The translations under genes were made by a program, and so were the position numbers. The notes under the pieces were generated by a model. It was not told where the DNA came from, did not search any database, and worked only from the letters and a program-made list of their open reading frames with translations. Source: Ampelocalamus luodianensis (taxonomy: Eukaryota > Streptophyta > Magnoliopsida > Poales > Poaceae). From it: a stretch of DNA of 64,000 bases. Of the stretch, positions 13,101 to 20,752 are shown piece by piece; within the stretch, counting starts at the first letter, position 1; each line of letters starts with the position of its first letter. Location: the NCBI GenBank assembly GCA_036346255.1, contig JAYEVH010000193.1, positions 1 to 64,000 of the forward strand, given 5' to 3'.

Positions 13101-14338
13101 TTGGTGGTCATGCCCTGAGATTAGCCGACCTGGAAACTTTCAGGCCTGAAGAAGGGATGATCCTCGCTAATGCAACATCATTGGGGATGTACCCAAATGT
13201 GGATGGCACTCCTATCCCGAAGGTGTCTCTCTCTCTCTCTCTCACATGAGCGTGCGCATGCACACTAACACACATGCACACACACACACGTGTGCGCAAG
13301 CTTTCCTCGCAAGCAACGACTTATATCTCTGTTCCTTCCCTAGCTGCCGTTGTGGCCATCCATTGAGGCCAATGCAACTATAGCACCATTTTGTAACATT
13401 TAGTTGGTTTTTCATTATTTTTTCATAATACAGATTGTGTAGTATGTTGAAATGCTAGTTCATGATGTTTTGTTTCTGAGAGGGCTAGTTTGTTTGTACT
13501 GCACTTTTGAATAGCTTTGTTGGTAAGAGCATCAATTCCAGTTACAAAGAAAGAAATCATGCATATTCAACATAGAAAATTTCTATAAATTTCAATACTA
13601 ATTATGAAAATAATAAAAGTAATTTAATATCTATAAGTCGCATATCTCGGTTGCAATCATCTTATTCAATTAAACCTTTTGGTTTACTTAAGTTTCAAAC
13701 TTGGGATTGGTATGAGTTCTTAACACTAAAAACATCTTTATTCGCCATTTGGAACGCTGGAAATTTTCCCGATTTCTACTGGTGTTGAACTTTTTCCTGT
13801 GGAATTTATGTGTTCTAAACATGGCCTTAGTATGTAGCCTTTATGGATGTGTAAGTTTGCAGCTAATTAGATGCATAAAATGTATATTTTTCTAAAAACA
13901 ATTTGCATATATTCGTAAAAGGGCCTTATATATTTGTTTAGCCTGGGCTCACCAAATATCAGGACCTGTCCTGCATAAACCTTGATATACCCATCTGCTG
14001 CTTCAGTATATTTGATCAATTCTCCTTTTGTATTTGCAGAAAGCTTTAAGTTTCTATGATGCAGTGTTTGATGCGGTATATGCCCCAAAAGTTACTCGGC
14101 TTCTACGAGAAGCAGAAGAATCTGGAGTTAAAGTTGTCAGTGGTGTAGAAATGTTTATTAGACAGGCCATGGGTCAATTTGAGCATTTCACTGGTGGTAT
14201 AGAAGGTATCATGTTCTAACTTTACTATAACCCTTATTGTGCCAAATGATGTTAGCGCACTGGCACTATTTCCAACAATCTCTTTTTATTGCAGCTCCTG
14301 AAAGCCTGATGCGTGAGATAGCAGCAAAGTACACCTAA
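1101..14338 (+). CDS. DHD/SDH: Bifunctional 3-dehydroquinate dehydratase / shikimate dehydrogenase, ten exons
   Basis: This enzyme does steps three and four of the shikimate pathway: dehydroquinate to dehydroshikimate, then NADPH-dependent reduction to shikimate. Exons by splice sites and family similarity are 1101-1285, 2664-2769, 8970-9188, 10445-10791, 11320-11383, 11481-11586, 11667-11807, 13074-13222, 14040-14205 and 14295-14338; all junction phases agree and all introns are GT-AG. Numbering assumes exon 1 is in frame (509 residues). The type I dehydratase domain has the catalytic His (IVSSHNY, H122) and Schiff-base Lys (IVKVATTA, K149), spaced 27 apart as in the family. The dehydrogenase domain has the shikimate-binding SKSP (244-247), catalytic Lys in PFK (K293), Asp in GYNTD (D330), NADP loop GAGGAGKA (364-371) and NRT (387-389). 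No plastid transit peptide is visible, since the protein opens directly on the dehydratase fold, so it may be cytosolic or start further upstream. Oddities: exon 1 lacks one base near 1143, 1198 and 1214, together restoring frame; Glu after the catalytic Lys is Val. Confidence 0.9.
1286..2663 (+). other. Intron 1 with GC-rich insert-like block
   Basis: Intron 1 begins GTTCGA and ends TTTGCAG. Its first part is ordinary T-rich intron sequence. From about 1990 to 2560 it becomes purine- and GC-rich on the plus strand, unlike the rest. Short GGACACGG-like motifs occur near 1818 and, inverted, near 2550-2570, so the block may be an old insertion, but I cannot define its ends. The open frames in it reflect base composition rather than a protein. 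Confidence 0.5.
2141..2395 (+). repeat. GC-rich minisatellite in intron 1, about two units
   Basis: A purine-rich unit of about 125 bases is repeated imperfectly. GGGAGAAGGAAGG recurs at about 2141 and 2268, and GTGGGCGGGCGG recurs at about 2234 and 2359, with similar spacing in between. The repeat explains the long open frames seen on both strands here. Confidence 0.6.
2770..3713 (+). other. First part of intron 2, no feature
   Basis: AT-rich intron sequence after the exon 2 donor. I see no gene. Around 3540-3620 there is GC-rich sequence with GGCGA/GGCGC-type words that may be an old MITE fragment, but no ends can be defined. Confidence 0.4.
3714..3773 (+). repeat. Short tandem duplication, 37-bp period
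   Basis: The 23-base word starting CCCATGTAGCACCCATCC is present at 3714 and again at 3751, separated by 14 bases. It lies just outside the left end of the short-LTR element at 3786. Confidence 0.75.
3786..3908 (-). repeat. 3' LTR of the short-LTR element
   Basis: 123-base repeat, TGTTATGAATA to CCTTAACA on the plus strand, giving TG...CA ends. It is similar to 7272-7395 in its first 40 bases and in the AATGGGAATA/ATCTCTAACA part, but well diverged, so the insertion looks old. On the minus strand it is preceded by the polypurine run at 3909-3916. Confidence 0.7.
4516..4675 (-). pseudogene. Circularly permuted aconitase exon fragment
   Basis: On the minus strand this 160-base block encodes two pieces of aconitate hydratase in the wrong order. 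First comes GGIEAEATMLGQPMSM, then, with no gap, EYLGRVVF...DSHTTMIDGLGVAGW. In aconitases the second piece comes first and runs straight into the other (VAGW-GVGG-IEAEA). Only four or five bases are missing at the new ends. The block is bordered by identical 9-base direct repeats, CTCCTCATC, at 4507-4515 and 4676-4684. The reading frame is open, but the block has no initiation context and cannot make enzyme. The permutation is directly visible; a circular-exon or tandem-exon origin is inference. Confidence 0.8.
4685..7259. other. GC-rich cargo of the short-LTR element
   Basis: About 2.6 kb of very GC-rich sequence between the aconitase fragment and the primer-binding site. Many overlapping frames are open on both strands, but they have low-complexity Arg/Ala/Ser/Pro composition and no domain I recognise, so I do not call genes. 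It could be captured promoter or 5'-exon sequence from grass genes, which has this composition. Confidence 0.45.
5417..5445 (-). repeat. Internal primer-site / LTR-start remnant
   Basis: CTCGATACCA followed by TGTTATGAATAT closely matches the primer-site/5'-LTR junction at 7260-7283, and the preceding AAACCTAACC words are also shared. LTR similarity stops after roughly 15 bases. This suggests the interior is a chimera of two element copies, or contains a truncated nested copy. Confidence 0.55.
7260..7271 (-). other. Primer-binding site, tRNA-iMet type
   Basis: GCTCTGATACCA on the plus strand is TGGTATCAGAGC on the minus strand, the usual plant initiator-tRNA-Met primer-binding site. It abuts the 5' LTR directly. 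Confidence 0.85.
7272..7395 (-). repeat. 5' LTR of the short-LTR element
   Basis: 124-base repeat beginning TATTATGAAT and ending CTCTAACA on the plus strand, next to the primer-binding site. It contains a TATATATA stretch that could serve as a promoter on the minus strand. Confidence 0.7.
7396..8029 (-). pseudogene. Copia gag fragment, decayed
   Basis: On the minus strand the sequence next to the 8030-8521 LTR reads, with frame shifts, as Copia gag. EKFDTGNFVIWQQYVVKDVL lies near 7900. MEGTRFVDHPNVFNKLI followed by SVDKKIENDKVIIL lies near 7520-7650, matching the gag region around MxEGxxxxEHxNxFNKLI. Several stops break it. It ends where the short-LTR element begins, so the rest of this Copia copy was removed or lies elsewhere. 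No protease, integrase or RT is present. Confidence 0.7.
8030..8521 (-). repeat. 5' LTR of a truncated Copia element
   Basis: The 492-base segment runs from TGTTATAC to ACTTGACA on the plus strand, so it has TG...CA ends on the minus strand. It is preceded on the left by GCTCGATATCA, a damaged tRNA-iMet primer site (one base short of CTCTGATA). No second LTR is seen in this window. CCTATATAAG at about 8280 could be its TATA region. Confidence 0.7.
9189..9535 (+). other. Intron 3, left part
   Basis: Ordinary AT-rich intron sequence following the GTAAGT donor of exon 3. I see nothing else in it. Confidence 0.5.
9536..9921. mobile_element. MITE-like element with about 50-bp inverted ends in intron 3
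   Basis: The left end (9536-9585) and right end (9873-9921) are imperfect inverted repeats that share TGTCACT(CT)GAGTTTGAAAAC. The roughly 385-base body is AT-rich and non-coding. I find no convincing target-site duplication, so the superfamily is open; long terminal inverted repeats would fit a Mutator-type MITE. Confidence 0.6.
9922..10444 (+). other. Intron 3, right part
   Basis: T-rich intron sequence ending in ACAG before exon 4. No other feature is visible. Confidence 0.5.
10792..11319 (+). other. Intron 4
   Basis: The intron has a GTACTAAT donor and TAATGCAG acceptor. It contains no feature I can support. Confidence 0.5.
11808..13073 (+). other. Intron 7
   Basis: 1.27 kb intron between the NRTY-coding exon 7 and exon 8. 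Apart from the duplication at 12561-12812 it is ordinary AT-rich sequence with no gene. Confidence 0.5.
12561..12812 (+). repeat. Dispersed tandem duplication, about 112-bp units
   Basis: The segment 12561-12672 recurs at 12701-12812 with a handful of substitutions (shared words include GGTTGGGCTGTTCCTAG and CTGGAAAGGAGATGGTC). The linker word AAACCTACTTTGCACTAGATA, which follows the first unit, recurs at about 12909. The arrangement suggests local duplication within the intron. Confidence 0.85.
13224..13292 (+). repeat. CT then AC microsatellites beside exon 8
   Basis: A CT run starts two bases into intron 8, immediately after the donor GT, and is followed by CA-rich sequence. Its closeness to the donor may affect splicing, but that is inference. 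Confidence 0.75.
13293..14039 (+). other. Intron 8, remainder
   Basis: AT-rich intron sequence ending TTTGCAG before exon 9. No supported feature. Confidence 0.5.
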
Positions 14339-14645
14339 GAGGTTCATTTATCTATCTTCTGGCATTTCATTTCTTCAATCTTCTAGTCATTATGGGTTAA
14401 CAAGCCAGATAACAATGCATGAACCTAAGAACAAGATTTAGGTTAATTAGACCATTATCTCATTAATTTCACTGAAGACGAACTCTAATGCCATATCAAA
14501 ACCACAAGTCTTAACAGGCATACATAAACCTGCTCACTCAAATAGAATAGGTCAAATTGCATGTTGCTATGCTTCATTTAGCTTTATTATTTTTCTATTC
14601 TGTGTTAATGACTTAATGCCCAGATGTTTATCACGGTTTTATACA

Positions 14646-14651
14646 AATAAA
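14646..14651 (+). terminator. Possible polyadenylation signal of the DHQ-SDH gene
   Basis: AATAAA lies 308 bases after the stop codon at 14336-14338. Plant polyadenylation signals are weakly conserved, so this is only a plausible site. Confidence 0.35.
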
Positions 14652-15212
14652 GCGTTCAAATATAAAAAAGCTGCAATACCTCTATATCGTCTTGGGAATG
14701 AATGCAGAAGCTTCATCTGTTTTGCTTGGTGGGAATAGTATTTCTTACTGCATTTTTTCCGATAGGGTGACAAGTTTGGTTTGGTTGTTACCTTTGCTAG
14801 TCAGCAGAATGTGTTTGCGTTTAGGCTGATCAAGCTGTTTGGTTGTACTCTTACAGAAGCAATTGAAGTGCCAAATTGTTTAGGGTAGGCATGCGACTCC
14901 TGGAAGAGATGTGCTATTTATGACACGTAGGCTAAGAATGATTAAGTACTAGTTAGTTATATAGTTTTGGATATTGCTACGGTATATGTGTTGCCAGTTC
15001 GTTCAGCTTTGACCCCTTATATTTTTCCAAGTATTTGGGCCGGCCACGTGAAAATGATATGAGTTGATTAGTTTAAATAATACTTTCGATGACATCATTT
15101 TTTTTCTCAACACTAACATATACTGAACAAAATTAGTCGTCAATTGCTTCTCGGATACTGAGAGGTTAAAAAGATGACTAAAGGTAAGATTATAGCTTAT
15201 TAAATGTTCATG
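14652..15212. other. Intergenic sequence downstream of DHQ-SDH
   Basis: AT-rich DNA with no gene or repeat that I can define. Confidence 0.5.
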
Positions 15213-15220
15213 GATGTAAC

Positions 15221-15459
15221 CAGGGATTAAAATCCTGGCCGGTAACCGTCGGTTACCGGCCGGTTACCGCTTACCGGAGGGGGGCCGGGATACGGGATCC
15301 CGGCTGGTAATCTCGGGCTGTTCAAATTCAAATTCGAATGGTTTTTAATCAAATTTGAACGAATTTCATTCGGAAAAAAATCGGTTTGACTGGTAACTGG
15401 CCGGTTACCGGTACCGGCGGCTGGCCGGGATCCATCCCGGACCGGTTACATGACCCTTG
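15221..15459. mobile_element. hAT-type MITE, 239 bp, with 8-bp target duplication
   Basis: The element begins CAGGGATTAAAA and ends TGACCCTTG, so both termini read CA(A)GGG inward as in hAT elements. It is flanked by GATGTAAC at 15213-15220 and 15460-15467, an exact 8-base duplication, the hAT size. The body is rich in GGTTACCGG/CCGGTAACC words in both orientations, and about 60 bases in the middle are AT-rich. No transposase is encoded. Confidence 0.8.
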
Positions 15460-15467
15460 GATGTAAC

Positions 15468-17040
15468 TATTATTTGTTTTGCTTTTAGGATAACGGTGAC
15501 ACAACGGCTGACACTAGCCCAAGAATTCCCCAGGGGTGAGTGAATAAAAGTTTTGGATGCCTGCCCAATTTTCCACCAGTGGAGGTTTGTTGTTGTATTA
15601 TTAGATTTCGCCGACTTCACCTGCCAGAGGTTTAAACAAAAATGCTATACAGTGTTCGTTCTCAAGGTACTTCCAATAAAGAACTCGCGTGAATAAAGAG
15701 GCGGTTTAGGGCCAAGATTTTTTTTTTAATCAATCTATCATTCGGTGGTTTCATGTTGATCATGTAAGAACACCTGTCGACTTGCTTGCCGAATTTATGT
15801 GATTGCTACTTTGTATTCTTCAACTGCGTATGTTCTTCTACCCCATTGTAGGAATCGTACGATCGTATCCCCTGCTTTTCTTACTTTCTACGGCACCTGC
15901 CATAGTGCAATCCTAGACCTTTTTTTCCAATAAACGGCCTGGATGCAGAGTCACCTAAAACTGGTACTGCTGCCACTTCTTCCTCTGCTCTCTCTATACT
16001 ACTTCGTCTCTATCTATCCCCCGATCGGTTCTTCTCCCTGCTCTGCTGCTGCTGCTGCTGCTACTGCTTTCTCCCCATCTCCCAAACAATTTGGCAAAGA
16101 AAACAATGACGATGAATTTGTTTCCTAATGGCGATGAATTTGTTTCACAAGAATCAATCTCGTCTTCCCAGCAATTTTGAAGGAGCTGCAACCTGAGCAA
16201 TAACAACACAAAATCTCCCTCCAATTCGGCACAATATATCCAATCATAGGAAATCGAAGGAAGTATTTGATGTTACCAGTACTTGCATCCAAAATCAAAG
16301 GCCTACATCCTCCAATCGAGGAGGCACTGCTCTAACTAGCTCTGGCGAGTGGATTCTTCCTTCACCACCCTTTGCCGGCGAGGATAGTCGATGGACTGAC
16401 GGCGAAGCCCACTATGGCAAGCAACCCCAACTCTGCCGCCGTCGACATGAAAATGTTGATGGGCTGCGAGAGGGATTTGAAGGTAAAAGCAATATCTACA
16501 CGTTGGGAGAACGTTGCCGCCGGTGGTCACTGGTGGCAAAATCGCGAGCGCGACGGCAGCGGCGGCGGCCATCCTGGGAATGAACTCGATGAGGGCGGTG
16601 GCTTTGTTGGCTCGTTTTGCCTCGTTTTGATCCAAGCCGTTGGCTCCGCACGTACGACCGAGATATGGTAAAGATAGGAGAGCTTGGCTCACGTGTAGCC
16701 GTCTGGGCTTACAGATCAAATATCCATGAACTTTCGGGAGGGAACTTGGTTAAACTTTGTCAGGCAAGGGTGCAACTCATGAAGGATTCCAGTGGATTAG
16801 CCTCACTCACTCGATGGCCAAGCTTCTCTCAAAAGTAGTAGCTATCAGGGTGGCAAATTAAATATGTGGATTACCATCATTGTGTCCACCTGGATGTCCT
16901 CTCCATCCTAGGTGAGAGCATAAAACACAGGAGAAGACATGGACCTGGATGCCCTCTTCATTTGCTGTTGCTGCAGCCTGCAGGTAAACCCTAACCCAGC
17001 AGACGACCAGGTGGAAGATAATATAGAATGAGCAAATTGC
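15468..17040. other. Intergenic sequence, no recognised gene
   Basis: I recognise no protein here. A 61-residue plus-strand frame at 15943-16128 begins with a hydrophobic stretch and a short poly-Ala run, and it has a CTG repeat. GC-rich frames on both strands lie between 16336 and 16719. None has a recognisable domain, clean splice structure or conserved neighbour, so I do not call them genes. They may be remnants of a small secreted or membrane protein gene. Confidence 0.4.
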
Positions 17041-17215
17041 ACTATAGGTCATTGAACTTGTGAGATTATGTTACTTAGCTATCTAAACTTGTATTTTACT
17101 TTCTCAACCTCTAAACTTGCGAGGTTGTGCCACTTAGCTTCGTGAACTTGTATTTTACTTTATCAGCCCCTGAACTTGTGAGGTTGTGCCACTTAGCTCC
17201 TTGAACTTACGTTGA
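17041..17215 (+). repeat. 58-bp tandem repeat, three units
   Basis: Three imperfect units each contain a word like TGAACTTGTGAGGTTGTGCC followed by ACTTAGCT. The second and third units share GTATTTTACTTT at the same spacing. It lies directly beside the long inverted repeat at 17222. Confidence 0.8.
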
Positions 17216-17221
17216 AGCGAA

Positions 17222-17816
17222 GTTCATTGGATGCGATGCCGGTGACATCGAATCCTCTGAGTCCAGTGGACTCATCGCCGCCCTGTTCCGACCGTATTCA
17301 TCATCCCCATCACCTCACGCAGACAAAAACAGATTCTTTGAGCCCGAGAACGCACCGTGCTCGCGTCTTCGCTGGAGCTCCACTTTCATAGCTTGTCGCC
17401 ACCCTCGCCCTTGCCTCCTTTGAGTTGACTATGTGTGTGAGAGAGAAGTACATTCCCAATGCTAGAGCAGAGACATAGTACTTCTCTTTCTTATCTCTCT
17501 CACGGTGATTCGTCAGCTCAGTCTGTTCTATTAGCAAACGACCAAATGGATTTCGTGCAGGGTGAGTAGATTTTGCACTAGCACTAGGAATGTACTTCTC
17601 TCTCACGATCGACTCAGAGGAGGCAAGGGCGAGGGCGGCGACAAGCTGCGACAGCGGAGCTCTGGCGAAGACACGAGCACGGTGCGTTCTCAGGTCCGAA
17701 GAATCCGTTTTTGTCGGCGTGAGGTGACGGGGATGATGAACACAGCCGGAACGGGGCGACGACGAGTCCACCAGACTCGAAGGGGACGATGTTGCTGGCA
17801 TCGCATCCGACGAACT
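17222..17816. repeat. Long imperfect inverted repeat (foldback), arms about 230 bp
   Basis: The left arm (17222-17458) pairs with the right arm (17588-17816) over almost its whole length with scattered mismatches. Matching words include GATGCGATGCC, TTCATCATCCCC, GAACGCACCGTGCTCG and GAGAGAAGTACATTCC with their complements. The loop is about 130 bases. The arms are GC-rich, like a gene fragment, but I recognise no protein. A transcript from either strand would fold into a long hairpin. It could be a foldback element, a young inverted duplication, or a hairpin small-RNA locus. Confidence 0.85.
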
Positions 17817-17939
17817 AGTGGCTAGAGTAAAATTAGTGTATGCTAAATAATCATCAATTATTAACAGTAATGGCTAGAGTACAATTAGTGTATGCTAAAT
17901 TGGTGTGGAGCAGCAGTAAGAGTTAAATGGATGAAATCT
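17817..17939. other. Junction with short direct repeat
   Basis: The word GTGTATGCTAAAT, within TGGCTAGAGTA(A/C)AATTAGTG context, occurs twice (about 17820 and 17872). This lies between the inverted repeat and the start of recognisable E1 sequence. Confidence 0.6.
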
Positions 17940-20752
17940 AACAAGTGGTTTATATTGGTGTGTTTTGTGAGATTGTCATGTACTAGTATCATCTTGTTAA
18001 AAGAGTTTTGTTTCAGCATTGTGGCTTGTGCACTAGGTTTCTTTTTCTAGAACAAGTTGTTTTTGCAATCTTATTGTGATAATGGAAATGTCATGACACG
18101 ATTTGTTGTGTTTATTTTGAAAAATTTATTGATGGGATAGTAATGTATGTTGAAATTTGCCAAAAATGTATGATTTTGATGTTAATAAAATGCACAGTAG
18201 TGTAAGAGTGATGTTAATTCTTTTATAGAGAAAGAAATTTGATCACCTTTCGTGGTATCTCTTAAAAGAAAATATTTCAAGTTTTGCGTTCGTGATCTTC
18301 TGGAGTTCAAGATTTATGTGGTAGTCGAAATTTGTTGAGTAAAGAGACATGTTGGAAAATTTTATTGGTTCTTAAGTGATTCATGTGGTTTGGTCTTAAG
18401 AGATTTTCTTGTTTGAGCTGGCAAAGTGATATAGTAATCAAAGGAAATAACTTTTTTTTGTTAAAAGAAAGAGTGAAGTAGAAGTATTTGAGATTATAGT
18501 CAAGTTTTGTAACTTATGGTCTATTTGAAGTGTGCCTAAACTTTCTACTTTTGGCCCATAAGAGTTTTCTGATTTTCAAAAGCAATGTTTTATTCTCATT
18601 TTAGGTTTGATATTATCTTCTTATAGGACTTGTGCCTTTAGCTATGGACTCTCCTTATGCTTTTCGAGTTAATTGCCAATTGACTATTTCTCTTGGTCTT
18701 ACGTTTACTGTGAATGGTAAACGTTTTTTTCGAGTGTCGAGATCATTATTTTTATTTGCCTCTTTTGAGAAAGGAATATTGGATTTGTTTTACACAAACT
18801 TATCGAGTGTATAGTGGCAACTGGTTGGTGGTGGTCAAGTGAATGATTTTGTGAGACTTTGGGTGTCAATTTGTTTGAGATGCATTGAGTGATAAGTTGA
18901 TTTCTTGGAATAGTCCTTAGAGAGGATTTGATTTAAAAAGAATGTTGGTATTTGGGGCTAACTAATTACGGTGTTGCAACTATTAGAATCTATAGTGAAA
19001 TGTGGACCAAGACCCTTTGTTCATTTTGATGGAATATTAGAATTATCGAAAGTGTAGAATCTTGATCAATTTTTTAGAGTAACACGATTGGGTACTTTGT
19101 AAGGTTGTGTAGGAGAATATTAACGGTGTAGTTTAATGAGAGTGGAATCGCGAACAAATCTAATCGTTATGACAATTATTGAGATAGTAGGGAATGTAGA
19201 GTTATTATCAGGTATGATTTGGTTTCAGTGAGTAATCCTCTGGGAGTTAGAAATCTTTCTAAAGATAATTTGGTCAAGAATATATTTATCTATTGTGGTT
19301 AATGAATGAATATGTTTGAATTGTGGGAATTCTAGTGAGTGAATCTGAGGATTTTCCTATCTTTTATACGAGAAGTTTGTTGTATGAGTCTTGGAGGTTG
19401 AATTTGGGCTTTGCATTTTTATGCTAGAACCTTAGTTGCCCAATGATTATGTGTAGAAGTAGTAGAACAAAAGTTGGTTTCGAATAGTGTGACGATCATT
19501 GATAGAACCCTTTTGAGGTAGTAAATGAGAGTGTGTGATGTGGATTTCAAGTTGATTATCCCTAACAGATTGGAGCAATGTGATTGAGGGTGAAATCTAT
19601 GTTGATGTGCATTGGGAATTATTTGTCAAAGTAATTTCGTTGGTAGAGGAGTTGACTAGAGAGTGTTTTTGGTGGGGTTAATAGAGTCTTTCTACAAAGG
19701 TGTAGATAATATATTCGGTTGGAGCATAGTGTTGAGGATGCCAGTTTAAGAGAAATGGGTTTAGTGTGTTGTGCGGTATTTGGAATCCCATGGTTTAAGG
19801 GAAGATAAATTCTTAAAAGAAAGGATTGAGAAAAGAATGTTTTCTCGAGTAGTGAAATGCTCTTTTAATTCTTGTTTGAGTTGTGTTTATGATGGAGGTC
19901 ATGTATAATTTGAGTTGGCTTTATGTGAGCATGGCGGTTCCTTCCGATTTAGCAAAATAAAGGAAGTGTTTAATTTGGGCATTCGAATGGTTTCTCATTT
20001 GGCTTTTGTGGTGTTTATTTGCAAACTGCTTACTTGGAAAGTGGAAAGGTTTTCGTGACGAGTCTTCGATTTTGGATTTGACTCTTTTGGTGGGGAGTTG
20101 CATTGCGTGATTACGATGAGAATCCTTTATTTTCAGTTGGCTTTGTTTGTAAAAGAGTTTGTTTAAAGCAAGTTCTGTTGTGTGTGTCCCTGGTTAAAGG
20201 AGGTGATCCTAGCTAAGGTGAAGACATCAGTTGAGAGATGGAACAAGAGTTTCGTGTGCTATGTGTAGGTTGTGTGGGTTGGTACCAAAAAGGGAAGGTT
20301 GACCTAAGGTACATTGGTTTGTTCTAAAAGTTTTGGGGATTTTGGAAGATAGCGTTTCGCTAGAACCGTCTCGAGTCTTAGCGTGGGGTATACAACATTT
20401 TGTGTGACCTAGTGTTGAGATAATGCTTGAGGGATCTGGAGTGTGAAGTTTTGTAAGAGCCTTTGACCAACGAGTAAGACCGCATCTTTGAGTCCTGTTC
20501 GTTGAGTGTACCTGGAAGGTCGAGACGAGTGTTGAGGCGAAATACGCCAGTACGTCAAGGTGCTGTGGTCGCATCAGTACGAGAGAGAGATGACTTGGGA
20601 GCTGGAGTTTCGCATGCGTGAGCTATATCTAGCGTTATTCACGTCAGGTACGTGTTAAATTGTTGTGTAATCTTAGTTTTGATGTTCTTTCGAGTAGAGT
20701 GGCTAGTAGAATTCGGGGTCAAATTCTGTTTTTGGGGGGGAGGGGGGTAGAA
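17940..20752 (+). mobile_element. E1: internal region of a 5'-truncated Ty3/gypsy-like element
   Basis: This sequence is homologous, in reverse orientation, to about 24868-27500 of E2 and to the matching part of E3. One shared stretch is TGAGCTGGCAAAGTGATATAG near 18416 against its complement near 27110. Another is the block around GGTTAAAGGAGGTGATCC near 20192. It has no long reading frame. The block around 20190-20400 corresponds to the integrase C-terminal GPY/F region, which is better seen in E2. It ends in a strong polypurine tract at 20733-20750, just before the 3' LTR. The 5' LTR and about 1.5 kb of interior are missing. Confidence 0.75.
20733..20750 (+). other. Polypurine tract of E1
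   Basis: GGGGGGGAGGGGGGTAGAA-like purine run two bases before TGTAATATCCC, the LTR start. This fixes the strand of E1 as plus. Confidence 0.85.

Noticed and set aside
16336..16719. 127-residue minus-strand frame with an Ala-rich stretch
   Set aside because: I could not match it to any membrane protein family, and the opposite strand is open as well.
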